Positions 24,434-34,478 are shown, counted from the first letter of the stretch. The stretch: 64,000 bases of DNA from Burkholderiales bacterium (GCA_036262035.1 DATAJS010000013.1:434001-498000); one strand, 5' to 3'. Numbers and translations are program-made. Notes: generated by a model from the letters alone, not told the origin.

Positions 24434-25576
24434 ATGCAACAAACGTTCGAGTCCGTCCCCATCGAGCCCGTTCCCGCCGACCGGCCGCTGCATCGAATGA
24501 GCACGCCGCAGGCGTGGTACGGCCCGGAACTGGCGCGCCGCCCCGAAGAGTGGACATACGTGTTGTCAGCCGACGAGTCGGCGGAGCTGCTCGCCGCGAT
24601 CGCGGCGGTGGAGGCGCGCGGCCTGGACGTGACCGACATCGGGCCTGAAGCGTTTCCGCTGCCGCGGCTCGGCGGCACGCTGCGCCGCGTCCGCGAAGAT
24701 CTGCTGCGAGGACGGGGTTTCAGCCTGCTGCGCGGCTTCCCTTCGGACGGGCTCACCGCGCGCCAGCGCGCCATCGGCTATTTCGGCATCGGGGCGCACC
24801 TCGGGCGGGCGGTATCGCAGAATGCCGCCGGGCACGCGCTGGGGCACGTCACCGACCTGGGTTTCGATTACAGCCAGCCGACGTCCCGCGGATACCAGAC
24901 CAACGTCCGCCTGCCCTATCACACCGACGGCGCCGATCTCGTCGGCCTGCTCTGTGTGCGCACCGCGAAGTCGGGCGGCCTGAGCAGCCTGGTGAGCTCG
25001 ACGACCCTTTACAACGAGATGCTGGAACGGCGCCCGGACCTGGTGCGCGTATTGATGGGCGTGACCTATCGCGATCGCCGCGGCGAGATCCCGCCCGGCA
25101 AGGGACCGTGGTACACGCTGCCGGTCTTCAACCCGCACCAGGGCCTCATGATCGCTTCGTACGTGCGCAGCGCCATACGCAAGGCGCAACGCTTCGAAGA
25201 AGTGCCTCGCATCTCAGCGGCGCTCACCGAGGCGATGGACTTTCTCGATGCGCTGGCGGAAAGCCCGGAGCTTCACCTCGATATGGAGCTCGAGGTCGGC
25301 GACCTTCAATTCGTCTGCAACCATTACCTCTTTCATTCACGCACCCACTACGAGGATCATGCGCAGCCCGAGGCGAGGCGCCACCTGCTGCGCCTGTGGC
25401 TGTCGTGCGACGACGGTCCCGCGCTGCCGCCGGTGCTCGACAACTACACCGGGCTCGATGCGCGCGGCCGTCCGATGGGTCTGTATCTCGAGGGCGGCAG
25501 GCTCACCGCGCCGCTCGTTCCCGAAGACGGCGGGCCGGGATCGTCCGAGCAGCGACTGCGCGCGACGCTTACATGA
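24434..25576 (+). CDS. TauD/TfdA-family Fe(II)/2-oxoglutarate dioxygenase
   Basis: The 380-residue protein carries YHTDGADL, the HxD iron ligands, and the distal His probably in FHSRTHYEDH with RRHLLRLWL supplying the 2-oxoglutarate Arg. The N-terminal 80 residues precede the catalytic double-stranded beta helix. It would hydroxylate an unknown small substrate in the cytoplasm. The gene stands alone on its strand, with its end overlapping that of the converging aminotransferase by eight bases. Confidence 0.88.
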   Translation: MQQTFESVPIEPVPADRPLHRMSTPQAWYGPELARRPEEWTYVLSADESAELLAAIAAVEARGLDVTDIGPEAFPLPRLGGTLRRVREDLLRGRGFSLLRGFPSDGLTARQRAIGYFGIGAHLGRAVSQNAAGHALGHVTDLGFDYSQPTSRGYQTNVRLPYHTDGADLVGLLCVRTAKSGGLSSLVSSTTLYNEMLERRPDLVRVLMGVTYRDRRGEIPPGKGPWYTLPVFNPHQGLMIASYVRSAIRKAQRFEEVPRISAALTEAMDFLDALAESPELHLDMELEVGDLQFVCNHYLFHSRTHYEDHAQPEARRHLLRLWLSCDDGPALPPVLDNYTGLDARGRPMGLYLEGGRLTAPLVPEDGGPGSSEQRLRATLT

Positions 25577-26768
25577 TCCGCTGCGCAGCCGCCTCGATCC
25601 GGCGGCAGGCTTCTTCCAGGTTGCCCATCGCGCTGGCGAACGAGACCCGAAAGTAGGGAGAGAGTCCGTAGCCCTCGCCGTTGGGAACCGCGATGCCCTG
25701 CGACAGCAGGTAATCGGTGACGTCGCCATCGCTCTCGAGCACGCGTCCCTCGGGCGTGCGCCGGCCGAGCCAGTCCTCGCAGGACACGTAGACGTAGAAC
25801 GCGCCTTGCGGCGCAGTGCAGCGCAGTCCGCGGATGGCGGACAGGCGCGGCACGATGAAGTCGCGTCGCCGCCGGAACTCCGCGCAGCGCTCGACCACGA
25901 TGTCCATCGGGCCGGTCAGCGCCGCCACCCCCGCCGCCTGGCTGACCGATGACGGGTTGAGCGTGCTCTGCCCCTGCATGCGCCGCATCGCCCCGATCAG
26001 CTCGGCGGCGCCGCACGCGTATCCCAGCCGCCAGCCGGTCATCGCGAAGGACTTCGAGAGGCCGTTCACCGTCAGCGTGCGGGCCGCGAGCTGCGGCGCC
26101 ACCGTGGCAAACGACACGCACGGCGCGCTGTCGTAGCGGATGTGCTCGTAGATCTCGTCGCTGATGATCCAGATCCCGGGATGGCGCTCGAGTACCGCAG
26201 CGAGATCGCGATACTCCGCTTCCGAGTAGACCGCCCCGGTCGGGTTCGAAGGCGAGTTGAGCATCAGCCACTTCGAGCGCGAGGTGATCGCGCGCTCGAG
26301 ATCCTCGGCACGCAGCTTGAAACCGTCTTCGGGGCGCGTGGGCAGGATGCGCGGCACGCCCTCCGCGAATTGCGCGAGGTCCGCATACGCGATCCACGAC
26401 GGCGCCGGGATCAGCACTTCGTCGCCGGGATCGAGGGTCGACATCAGCGCGTTGTAGAGGATCTGCTTGCCGCCGGCGCCGACGGAGACGTTCTCCGGAC
26501 GGCATTCGATCCCGTTCTCGCGGCGGAATTTCTCGACGATCGCCGCCTTCAGCTCGGGCGTTCCGTCGACCGGCGTGTAGTGCGTCTGGCCCGCGTGCAT
26601 CGCGCGATACGCGGCTTCGATGACGTGATCGGGCGTGTTGAAGTCGGGCTCGCCTTGCGTGAGCGCCACGATGTCCACGCCGGCCGCGCGCAGCTCGCGC
26701 ACGCGCTGTGTCGCCGCCGCAGAGGCGGTCAGTCGGGCGCGCGCGACGCGTGCGGACAGGAATCCCAT
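25569..26768 (-). CDS. Class I/II PLP-dependent aminotransferase (AspC-like)
   Basis: The 399-residue enzyme shows LTQGEPDFNTPDHV, GGKQILYNAL, NSPSNPTGAVYSEAEY, SDEIYEHIRYD and NGLSKSFAMTGWRLGY, where the Lys in SKSF binds PLP. These match the aspartate/prephenate-type fold I subgroup. It moves an amino group between an amino acid and a 2-oxo acid in the cytoplasm. The hydrolase gene upstream ends five bases before, so both are probably one transcript. Exact amino acid specificity is unknown. Confidence 0.93.
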   Translation of the reverse strand: MGFLSARVARARLTASAAATQRVRELRAAGVDIVALTQGEPDFNTPDHVIEAAYRAMHAGQTHYTPVDGTPELKAAIVEKFRRENGIECRPENVSVGAGGKQILYNALMSTLDPGDEVLIPAPSWIAYADLAQFAEGVPRILPTRPEDGFKLRAEDLERAITSRSKWLMLNSPSNPTGAVYSEAEYRDLAAVLERHPGIWIISDEIYEHIRYDSAPCVSFATVAPQLAARTLTVNGLSKSFAMTGWRLGYACGAAELIGAMRRMQGQSTLNPSSVSQAAGVAALTGPMDIVVERCAEFRRRRDFIVPRLSAIRGLRCTAPQGAFYVYVSCEDWLGRRTPEGRVLESDGDVTDYLLSQGIAVPNGEGYGLSPYFRVSFASAMGNLEEACRRIEAAAQRIM

Positions 26769-26773
26769 GATCT

Positions 26774-27523
26774 CTACGCTTCCGGACGATGCGCGCGCAG
26801 GAACGAGCGCACCTGGCGCACCGCGATCGGGATCAGCTCTTTGGGTTCCTTCCACGGGTAGGGACCGAGCTCCGATCTCGGCGCGAGCATCGCGGTTTCG
26901 TACGCCACGTCGTACGGGTGCCCGGGGCTGCTGTCGAGCAGGACCAGCATCGGCGTCTGGCATTTGCGGACGAAGTCTTTGTCCACGGTGAACAGCCAGT
27001 CGGGATTGGGAAACATCCTGACCAGGAACTTCTCGATCATGTCGGGCGTGACCTTGGGGTCGCGCTTCATGAGCTCGGGCGCCCAGCTCTTCATGCTGAG
27101 CTCGCGCATGTACAGCGGGTGTTCCTTGTTCCAGCCGACGGGCTGCGCCGGCACGGCGGCGACGATCCGGTCCGGCGCGCGCTTCACCATGCCCCAGATG
27201 TACGGCGCGCCGATGCAGTAGCCCAGCGCCATGAAGCGTTTGATGCCGAGGTGATCCATCAGGCCGAGCAGGTCGTCGACGTACGAGTCCCACGGCCGGT
27301 CGACTTCGAGCGGACCGGTCGACTGCCCGCCGACCGCATTGCGCAAGTCCGTGACGATGACGCGATACTCGTTGCTGAGCTCGGTCATGGCGTTGAACGG
27401 CGCGTTGTTCTTCGCCCACGCGATCGTGGAGTTCAGTCCGCCGCCGGCGATGACCAGCAGCGGGAACCCCTTCCCGGCTTCCTCGTACGCGATGCGGACG
27501 TTACCTCTCTCGTAGAACGGCAT
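26774..27523 (-). CDS. Alpha/beta hydrolase with cysteine in the nucleophile elbow
   Basis: The 249-residue protein has LLVIAGGGLNSTIAW, VIVTDLRNAVGGQSTGP and the elbow GYCIGAP, where Cys replaces the usual Ser, as in dienelactone hydrolase. The acid is probably in LLDSSPGHPYD and the His pairing follows. GGAGGCGCC precedes ATG 27523. It is upstream of, and probably cotranscribed with, the aminotransferase gene. Substrate unknown. Confidence 0.82.
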   Translation of the reverse strand: MPFYERGNVRIAYEEAGKGFPLLVIAGGGLNSTIAWAKNNAPFNAMTELSNEYRVIVTDLRNAVGGQSTGPLEVDRPWDSYVDDLLGLMDHLGIKRFMALGYCIGAPYIWGMVKRAPDRIVAAVPAQPVGWNKEHPLYMRELSMKSWAPELMKRDPKVTPDMIEKFLVRMFPNPDWLFTVDKDFVRKCQTPMLVLLDSSPGHPYDVAYETAMLAPRSELGPYPWKEPKELIPIAVRQVRSFLRAHRPEA

Positions 27524-27635
27524 GGCGCCTCCTTTCCGGCTCGGTTGCGTGAACGCGCAGTCGCTACGTTACCAGCTCCAGCCCACCGGCATGCCGTTTG
27601 CTGCGAAGTCACGGTCGATCTCAAGGAGATGCGCA

Positions 27636-27839
27636 ATGAACCCGAAGGACAAGGAACACGGCGAAGGCAACTACAAAGCGACGGCCGACTACAACGAGCG
27701 GACGAAGAATTTCATCGAGTCCGGCAAGGTAGACGAGGCGGCGCAGAAAGCGAAGCCGAAGAACCAGCAGGAAGCGCGCGAGATGGAGAAGGCGGAGCAG
27801 GAAGGCAAGTCCCACGCGAAAGACAAGCAGCAGAAGTAG
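27636..27839 (+). CDS. Small highly charged hydrophilic protein (67 residues)
   Basis: ATG 27636 follows AAGGAGATGCGC and the frame ends just before a strong terminator. The product is almost free of hydrophobic residues and rich in Lys, Glu, Gln and Asn (NPKDKEHGEGNYKATADYNE), with predicted helix. This resembles small stress-associated hydrophilic proteins common in betaproteobacteria. It appears to be a monocistronic gene. Function unknown. Confidence 0.75.
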   Translation: MNPKDKEHGEGNYKATADYNERTKNFIESGKVDEAAQKAKPKNQQEAREMEKAEQEGKSHAKDKQQK

Positions 27840-27884
27840 CCCGGAAGCAGCCAAAGCGCCGGCGTCGAGCCGGGCCCGGCACAG

Positions 27885-27920
27885 AAGCTCCCGCGGTCAG
27901 CCGCGGGAGCTTTTCTTTTT
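27885..27920 (+). terminator. Intrinsic terminator after the small hydrophilic protein gene
   Basis: AAGCTCCCGCGG (27885-27896) pairs perfectly with CCGCGGGAGCTT (27901-27912) over the loop TCAG, and the 3' side runs into TTTTCTTTTT (27911-27920). It is a textbook rho-independent signal. Confidence 0.92.
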
Positions 27921-27943
27921 CGCGCTCGGATAGCATCCACGAC

Positions 27944-29053
27944 ATGCGACACGGGCGCACCCTGGTTGCACTGGCGCTGTCCGGCTTCGCGGCCTCGACC
28001 GCGGCCCAGGGCTGGATGCCCCGGCGCAGTGTCGAGCTCGTCGTCGGTTTCGCGGCGGGCGGCAGCCAGGACCTCACCGCGCGCACCGTGGAGCGGCTCC
28101 TCGTCGCGAACAAGCTTACGAACGTGCCGATCGCGGTGGTGAACAAGGCCGGCGCCGGCGGCAGTGTCGCCTACGGCTACGTCAGCCAGCGGCCGGGCGA
28201 CGGGCACACCCTGATGGTGGCGGGGACGTCGCTGCTCAGCGGCCACATCCTGGGCACCAATCCGTTCGACTACACCGATTTCACGCCGATCGCTTCGCTC
28301 TTCAACGACTCCATCGTGTTCTCGGTGAACGCGGCCTCGCCGCTGCGAACCGGCAAGTACCCGCGGCGTCTCAAGTCGATGATCGGCGTGAACGCGAGAG
28401 ACGTCGAAGAGGCGGTGCAGGAGGTGAAGCGCTGGAGCGGATCGAAGTGGGCCGTGGGCGTGTACGTGAACCTGCCGATCGACTACCCGCTCGATCATCC
28501 CGATCTGCATCCGCTGTGGCGCGCGATGGATGAAGAGGGGCTGTGCTACATCCACCACAGCTTCGCCGAAGGCTATCCGGGCTATCGCGACCTGTGGCGC
28601 AATCCGTTCCTGGGCCGCAGCGCCTCGCATCCCTGGGGCGCGATGCGGGCGATGGGCGCCTTCTTCGGCGCCGGCCTACTCGATCGCTATCCCAACCTGC
28701 GCTTTGCCGTGCTCGAGTCAGGCTTCGGCTGGATCCCTTTCTGGGCGGTGCGCATGGAGGACCAGGCGAAGTACATGGGTTTCGTGGCCGAAGGGCTGAA
28801 ACACACCATGCTCGAGTACACCACCGGCGGGCGCTTCTTCGCCTCGATCGTCCTTCACGAAGGCGGCAGGATGGTCAAGATGGTCTCGGAGTTCCTCGGC
28901 GATCACCTGCTCATGTTCAGCACCGACTATCCCCATCCCGAGTCGCGCTTCCCCGAGTCGGTCGACCTCGCCCTGGGCTGGAAAGAAGTGAACGCCGGGC
29001 TGATGCGCAAGATCCTATGGGACAACGCCGTCAGCGCCTTCGGAGAGCCTTGA
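27944..29053 (+). pseudogene. Chimera: N-terminal half of a Bug receptor fused to C-terminal half of an amidohydrolase
   Basis: One open frame of 369 residues changes family near residue 137 (base about 28353). Before this it is a Bug receptor: signal peptide, VELVVGFAAGGSQDLTAR, VNKAGAGGSVAYGY and FNDSIVFSVNAASPLRTGK. After it, an ACMSD-type amidohydrolase begins mid-domain with YPRRLKSMIGVNARDVEEAV and runs to the usual end (HPWGAMRAMGAFFGAGLLDR, FSTDYPHPESRFPES). The receptor lacks its second lobe and the amidohydrolase its N-terminal metal-binding HxH part, so neither activity is expected. A deletion between two genes, or a misassembly, explains it. Confidence 0.85.
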
Positions 29054-29069
29054 GAATCGATTCAGCGCG

Positions 29070-30674
29070 TCACCACGCGTAGCCGACACCCGCCCCACCG
29101 CGCGGATCGGCGCCGCCGCGCATCTTTCCGCCGAGCGTCGAGATCACGTGCGCGCGCGACATCATCGGCTCGAAGCTGTGCGGGCTGTGCACCACCTTGT
29201 GGCCCATCGCGCGCAAGCCAGCGACGACCGCGCCCTGGATCGTCGCTTCGGCCTGGATGCCCTTCCCTTCGCAGTGGATGCGCGGGACCGTCACCGCTTC
29301 CACCGGCGACATCCCGAAATCGATCACGTTGAGGATCGCCTGCAGCGTCGCGCTGATGATCACGCTGCCGCCCGGCGCGCCCGCGATCAGCACCGGCTTG
29401 CCGTCTTTGAGCAGCATCGTCGGCACCATGCCGGTGGTGCGCGCCTTGCCGGGGGCCATCGAGTTCTTGCGGCCCGGGATCGGGTCGAAGAGCTTCATCG
29501 AGTTGTTGTAGTTGAAGCCCAGCCCGGGCGTGACGACGCCCGACGCGGTGCCGAGGGTGTGCGTGAGCGTCACCGCGTTGCCGGCGCTGTCCATGGTGCA
29601 GATATGCGTGGTGCATCCCGGCGGCGCCTGCTTCTCGTCGCCCAGGAACTCGCCGCGCTTGATCTTTTCCGCCCAGTACGCGGCGCGCTCCTTCGAGATC
29701 AGCATCGCGGTCGGCACGTCGGCGAAGCGCGGATCGCCCAGGTATTCGTTGCGATCGACGTGCGCGGCCGCCATCGCGCGCGCGACGAGATCGATGTGCC
29801 GCGCCGAGCCGTGGTCGAGCTTGCCGAGGTCGAAGTGCTCGAGGATCTGCAGCATCTGGATCAGCGTCGCGCCGCTGCCCGGCGGCGGGTTGGATCGCAC
29901 CGTATAGCCGCGATACGAGCCTTCGAGCGGCTCGGAGAATTCAGGCTCGAAGCCCGCGATGTCTTCGCGCGTCACATACGAGCCGTTCTTCTGGAGGTCC
30001 GCGGCGATCTCATCGCCGAGCGCACCGTGATGGAACTCGCGCCAGCCGCCGCGCGCGATGCGCCCGAGCGTGCGCGCGTAATCGGGCAGGCGCATGACTT
30101 CGCCGACTTCGTAGAAGCGATCTTCGGGATGCAGGTACACGCGCGCGCACTCCTTCGTCTTGGTGAGCCGCGTGTAGCCGTCGGGGATTCCCGGCTGGCG
30201 ATAGCGCGTCCACACGCCGGTGAAATGCGGCGTCACCGTGATGCCTTCCTCGGCCTGCGCGATCGCCGGCGCGAGCAGGTCGGCCCACGGCAGGCTGCAA
30301 TGCTTCTCGTGGAAAAGGCCGAAGCCCGCGGGCGTGCCGGGCGTCATGATCGAGGTGTAGCCGATCTCGCTGCGGTAATCGTCGAAGAGGCTGTAACCCG
30401 AGATCTCGGTGCGGCCCTTGAGATCGTGCTGCCACATGTCCGGGCGGACTTTCGATCCCGCGCGGTTGTAGAAGTCGACCATGCCGCTGCGACCCTCATC
30501 GGCGCGGTAGTAATGCAACGTGCCCATGCCGCCGATGCCGCACATGAACGGATCGCTCACCATCTGCGAGAAGGCGGTGGCGATCGCGGCGTCGAAAGCG
30601 TTGCCGCCTTTGGCGAGGATGGCCGCGCCGACATCCGCGGCACGGGGTTGGGGACAGACGACGACACCTTTCAT
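29070..30674 (-). CDS. Gamma-glutamyltransferase family protein (Ntn hydrolase), no signal peptide
   Basis: The 534-residue protein has the family order: PRAADVGAAILAKGGNAFDA at the start, CGIGGMGTLHYY, SNPPPGSGATLIQML, and GCTTHICTMDSAGNAVTLTH, where Thr355 is the probable autocleavage nucleophile. GAPGGSVIISATLQAILNVID is the late signature. It would split gamma-glutamyl compounds or related amides. No signal peptide is seen, unlike the periplasmic GGTs. It lies 47 bases after the ABC ATPase gene on the same strand and may supply amino acids related to that transporter. Confidence 0.9.
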   Translation of the reverse strand: MKGVVVCPQPRAADVGAAILAKGGNAFDAAIATAFSQMVSDPFMCGIGGMGTLHYYRADEGRSGMVDFYNRAGSKVRPDMWQHDLKGRTEISGYSLFDDYRSEIGYTSIMTPGTPAGFGLFHEKHCSLPWADLLAPAIAQAEEGITVTPHFTGVWTRYRQPGIPDGYTRLTKTKECARVYLHPEDRFYEVGEVMRLPDYARTLGRIARGGWREFHHGALGDEIAADLQKNGSYVTREDIAGFEPEFSEPLEGSYRGYTVRSNPPPGSGATLIQMLQILEHFDLGKLDHGSARHIDLVARAMAAAHVDRNEYLGDPRFADVPTAMLISKERAAYWAEKIKRGEFLGDEKQAPPGCTTHICTMDSAGNAVTLTHTLGTASGVVTPGLGFNYNNSMKLFDPIPGRKNSMAPGKARTTGMVPTMLLKDGKPVLIAGAPGGSVIISATLQAILNVIDFGMSPVEAVTVPRIHCEGKGIQAEATIQGAVVAGLRAMGHKVVHSPHSFEPMMSRAHVISTLGGKMRGGADPRGGAGVGYAW

Positions 30675-30721
30675 GAGATGAGCCTTTCACGGGAATCAGG
30701 TAACGCTAGCACGATTCCGGT

Positions 30722-31831
30722 TCACTCTGTCCGCCTCCGATCGCTGTGTTTTCCGATGCGCACCGAGAGGCGGCTCTTCCCGTTCGCGGCAGCGTAGTCG
30801 ATCGACTTCGCGAGGTGCTTCACGATGGTCGATCCTAGATCGTCCGGCAGCCGGTCGCTGTCGAGGGGATTGCCCCGGTCGCCGTCACGCTCGCAGATCA
30901 CGTCGAGCTCCTGCGTCTCCTCCGAATACGAGACGGTCAGGTCGAGCGGAACCTCGCGCAGGTCGGGCATGTGGATGTTGATGAGCTCCTCGACGGCGAG
31001 CAGGAGGTCGTGCCGCGTCGTGCGCCGGATGTGCCGCTCGCAAAAAGCGTCGATACGGGCATTCATCGAGTAAAAGTCGAAATCGGGCGAGTCGATGCGG
31101 CATCTGTAGGTGCGTATGCGATTCACGAACGCGCGCGTCTTCTCGCGCCGCGGGTTGTCGAAGATCTGTTCCGGCGTGCCTTCCTCGTAGATCTCCCCTT
31201 CGTCCATATAGAGCACGCGGTTCGACACGTCGCGTGCGAACGCCATCTCGTGGGTGACGATCGCCATGGTCATGCCGCCGCCGGCGAGCCGGCGGATCAC
31301 CGACAGCACTTCGCTCACCATCGTCGGATCGAGCGCGGAGGTCGGTTCGTCGAACAGGATCACTTCTGGGTCCATGGCGAGACAGCGCGCGATGGCGACG
31401 CGCTGCTGCTGGCCGCCCGACAGCTCGTCGGGGTAGAGATCGGCTTTCTCCGCGACGCCCACCAGCCGCAGCAGCTCGAGCGCCTTCGCCTCGGCCTCGC
31501 GCTTCGCGATGCCTTTCAGCGTCACCGGCGCCAGCGTGAGGTTCTCCAGCGCAGTCAGGTGCGCGAAGAGGTTGAACGACTGGAACACCATGTTCATCTT
31601 CCGGCGCACTTTCGCGGCGTCGGTCCTCTTGTCGAGGAGATCGACGCCGTCCACGTGGATGGCGCCGCCGCTCGGGCGTTCGAGGCCGTTCAGGCAGCGC
31701 AGGAAGGTGCTCTTGCCGGTGCCCGACGGACCGATGATGGCGACCACTTCGCCTTTGCGAATCTCGGTGGTGACGTCCTTCAGCACGGTGAGATCGCCGT
31801 AGCGCTTCGACAGATGCTCGACGCGGATCAC
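30722..31831 (-). CDS. Amino-acid-type ABC ATPase fused to a C-terminal GHKL (RsbW-like) ATPase domain
   Basis: Residues 1-240 are a GlnQ/HisP-type ATPase: Walker [10 protein letters not shown] (34-42), signature LSGGQQQR (137-144), Walker B VILFDEP (157-163) and the switch His in IVTHE. About 130 more residues follow. They contain [11 protein letters not shown] (an N-box-like EELxN at about 281-285) and [17 protein letters not shown] (about 331-346), matching the histidine-kinase/anti-sigma ATPase fold. GTG 31831 overlaps the stop of the receptor-permease gene as GTGA. The extra domain may sense ATP or phospho-signals or control the pump; this is inference. Confidence 0.85.
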   Translation of the reverse strand: MIRVEHLSKRYGDLTVLKDVTTEIRKGEVVAIIGPSGTGKSTFLRCLNGLERPSGGAIHVDGVDLLDKRTDAAKVRRKMNMVFQSFNLFAHLTALENLTLAPVTLKGIAKREAEAKALELLRLVGVAEKADLYPDELSGGQQQRVAIARCLAMDPEVILFDEPTSALDPTMVSEVLSVIRRLAGGGMTMAIVTHEMAFARDVSNRVLYMDEGEIYEEGTPEQIFDNPRREKTRAFVNRIRTYRCRIDSPDFDFYSMNARIDAFCERHIRRTTRHDLLLAVEELINIHMPDLREVPLDLTVSYSEETQELDVICERDGDRGNPLDSDRLPDDLGSTIVKHLAKSIDYAAANGKSRLSVRIGKHSDRRRTE

Positions 31832-33324
31832 GCCGGCGCCGCCTGTCTGCGCCGCTGGCGGCGGTCGGTGGCGCGCTCGAGCCAGTCGAGCCCCAGCACG
31901 AGCAGCCACGCGAGCGCGAAGTAGAGCACCGCCACCATGACGAGCGGGAAGAACGCGTCGAAGGTACGGCTGCGGATGATGTCGCTCGCCTTGGTGAGAT
32001 CCTGCACCGCGATGTAGCCCACGATCGAGGTCATCTTGACGAGCGAGATGATCTCGCCCTTGTACACCGGCAGGATGCGGCGCACCGTCTGCGGCAGCAC
32101 GACGTGGAGGAACGTCCCCCACCTGGCGAAGCCCATCGCGACGGCGGCTTCGGTCTGTCCCCGGTCGACGCCCTCGACACCGCTCCTGAAGATCTCGGCC
32201 GAATAAGCGCCGAAATTGAGCGCGAAGGCGATGACGGCGACGAGCAGCGGGTCGATGTCGATGTCGGCGAACGCGACATAGAAGATGAGCATCAGCAGGA
32301 CGAGCAGCGGGGTGCCGCGGACGACGCCGATGAAGGCGCGCGCCGGCACGCAGATGAAACGCTGCTTCGACATACGCATCCAGCAGACCAGCGCCCCGAG
32401 CAGCGTGCCGAAGAGCGTCGCGAAGACCGAGATGATCACCGTCGCCTTGAGCCCGTCCCACAACAGGAGGTAGCGCTGCTCGTGGATGACGTTGTTCCGG
32501 AAGCTCGCCGCCGCGCGCGCGAGGAACGATGCGGGCGGGCTCGCGCCGGGCCCGTCGTAGGCCGCGAGCTTCGTCCTGAGGGCGAAGACTCTCGTGCCTT
32601 CTTCGTAGTACGGATCGGAGAAGGCGATGTTCCGCCGGCGCTCCTCGGTGATGAAGAGCGCGCTCACGATCATGTCCACCTTGCGGGTCGCGGCGGCTGC
32701 GATGAGCCCGCTGAAGTCGATCATGGAGAAGCGGACTTTTCGGCCGAGCGCCGCGCCGAAACGCTCGGCGAGCTCGATCTCGAAGCCGATCAGGCGGCCG
32801 TCCTTGACTGCCGCGTAAGGCAGCGTGCCGTCGCTGATGCCGACCACCAGCTCGCGGCCGGTGCCGGCGTTGCGAAGGACCGGCATGTCGGTCACGTTGC
32901 CCTCCATCCAGCGCCCGACCATGTCGGCGTGCACGCCGCTCGCTTTCAGCTCCGCGAGGAAGCGGTTGAACTCGGTCCGCAGGGCGTCGTTCTCCCTGGC
33001 GAAGCCCACGCCTTCGGGAAAGGAGAACAGGGTTTCTCCGAGCGTGCCGAGCGTATCGTCCTGCCGCAGGATCTCGCGCAGCGCTTCGGCATCGCTCAAC
33101 GCGGCGTCGACCTTGCCGGTCTTCACCGCGAGCAGGAGGTCGGCGGGCGAGCTGTACTGGAGGAGCGTCGCGCGCGGCCAGGTCTTCCGGACGTAGTCGA
33201 CGTGGGCCGAGCCGAGCAGCGCGCCGACGCGCTTGTCCTTTAGGTCGTCGACGTGCGCAAGCTTGGCCGGCGCCGCCGCCGGCGCAGCGCCCGCCGCGAG
33301 CGCGAGCAGCGCCGCCAGCAGCAC
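31828..33324 (-). CDS. Fused solute-binding domain (halves in swapped order) and amino-acid ABC permease
   Basis: With GTG 33324 the protein has 498 residues. A signal peptide (1-18) is followed by [20 protein letters not shown] (25-44) up to GRWM (140), which is the second half of an SBP_bac_3 receptor. Then [20 protein letters not shown] to [11 protein letters not shown] (157-249) is the first half. A HisM/GlnP-type permease follows from about 288, with [13 protein letters not shown]-like and [18 protein letters not shown]-loop sequence. A CTG at 33348 after GGAGAGG is an alternative start that lengthens the signal peptide. It would both bind and pass a polar amino acid. Confidence 0.82.
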   Translation of the reverse strand: MLLAALLALAAGAAPAAAPAKLAHVDDLKDKRVGALLGSAHVDYVRKTWPRATLLQYSSPADLLLAVKTGKVDAALSDAEALREILRQDDTLGTLGETLFSFPEGVGFARENDALRTEFNRFLAELKASGVHADMVGRWMEGNVTDMPVLRNAGTGRELVVGISDGTLPYAAVKDGRLIGFEIELAERFGAALGRKVRFSMIDFSGLIAAAATRKVDMIVSALFITEERRRNIAFSDPYYEEGTRVFALRTKLAAYDGPGASPPASFLARAAASFRNNVIHEQRYLLLWDGLKATVIISVFATLFGTLLGALVCWMRMSKQRFICVPARAFIGVVRGTPLLVLLMLIFYVAFADIDIDPLLVAVIAFALNFGAYSAEIFRSGVEGVDRGQTEAAVAMGFARWGTFLHVVLPQTVRRILPVYKGEIISLVKMTSIVGYIAVQDLTKASDIIRSRTFDAFFPLVMVAVLYFALAWLLVLGLDWLERATDRRQRRRQAAPA

Positions 33325-33359
33325 GAGCGATGTCGAAAAGCCGCTCAGATCCTCTCCGG

Positions 33360-34409
33360 TCAGCGGCCCGGCCTGAACACCGCGAGGCACTTGGGTGCAT
33401 TGAACGTCATCGTCTCGACCCAGTCGACGATCTGCGATTTGTAATCGAGCTCGTGCATCGCACCGGCGAGGCAGGTCCAGTTGAGCACCTCCTGCTGGCC
33501 GGCGTCTTCCATGCGGGCGAGCGGCGTATCGCGCCACGCGAGATATTTGCCGGCGCGAAGGTGGTCGAGCATCACGCGGTCGGCTTCGAGATCGGGGTAC
33601 ATGAAGTAGTGCTTCTCGGTGAGAAAGCCGTGCGACCAGCTCGACGAGGCCATGAGCACGACGCGCCACGGGCTGTCTTTCAGCACGCGCGCGGTCGCCT
33701 GCCCCATCTCGAAGCAGCGCTTGGGCGACGGGGACGGCGGATCGGGCTCGTCGGAAAAGCGCGCGCCGCCGCCGCGATTGCGAATGACCGAGCTTCCGTA
33801 GCAATTCACCGCGACCGGCACGACCGGGACGTCGAAACCTTTACGGTCGAGGTCGAGATAGAGCAGCGTGTTCGCGAAGGCGTGTCCCAGGCCGTCCTCG
33901 TGCAGCGGCTTGTAGGCATACGACATGTCGATGCCTTCCTCGAGCAGCCGTCGCGCGAGATAGCGTCCGGCCTTGTGGTGACCGGGCTGGATGAACGTCT
34001 TGTCGGCGGGCTCGTCCCAGATATTGGGCTTCCCGCGCAGGCGCTTGTACGGCTGGTACTTGAGCTCTTCGTACGCGAGCACGCAGAACGGCGGGATGAT
34101 GTCCTCGCGGAAGTTCTCGTACTGGTCGTCGCCCCACATCACGATGAAGTCGGGACGGAACGCGTCGATCTCCTCGCGGATCTTGCGGAAGGCGCTCAGC
34201 ACGCGCGCGCGGTGCGCCTTGTGCGAGGTGACGCCTTCGTCGTCGCCCCACTCGGCGCGCATCGGCTCCGGCCAGTTCGCCGGATCGCGCATACGCTCCG
34301 GGATGCGCGGATCGGTGTGCAGCATGCGCGCGAGCGGCCAGGCCTTGTGTTCGTCCGGGACCATCCCCGGCGGATAGTGCGTTGCACCGATGCCCAGGAT
34401 CTCTGCCAT
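33360..34409 (-). CDS. LigB-type class III extradiol dioxygenase family protein
   Basis: The 349-residue protein opens [20 protein letters not shown], placing the first His ligand as in LigB-like enzymes; further conserved pieces are [27 protein letters not shown], and [17 protein letters not shown]. Non-haem iron ring cleavage of a catechol or protocatechuate-like compound is the usual family reaction. GGGAGG precedes ATG 34409. Its stop lies only 11 bases before the CTG alternative start of the receptor-permease, so it leads that transcript. Why a ring-cleaving enzyme precedes an amino-acid-type transporter is unclear. Confidence 0.83.
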   Translation of the reverse strand: MAEILGIGATHYPPGMVPDEHKAWPLARMLHTDPRIPERMRDPANWPEPMRAEWGDDEGVTSHKAHRARVLSAFRKIREEIDAFRPDFIVMWGDDQYENFREDIIPPFCVLAYEELKYQPYKRLRGKPNIWDEPADKTFIQPGHHKAGRYLARRLLEEGIDMSYAYKPLHEDGLGHAFANTLLYLDLDRKGFDVPVVPVAVNCYGSSVIRNRGGGARFSDEPDPPSPSPKRCFEMGQATARVLKDSPWRVVLMASSSWSHGFLTEKHYFMYPDLEADRVMLDHLRAGKYLAWRDTPLARMEDAGQQEVLNWTCLAGAMHELDYKSQIVDWVETMTFNAPKCLAVFRPGR

Positions 34410-34478
34410 GGCGACCTCCCGCGTGTGGGGCAGGACATCATAGCGCCCGACGCACCTCTGCGCGTGGTCAAATAGGGC

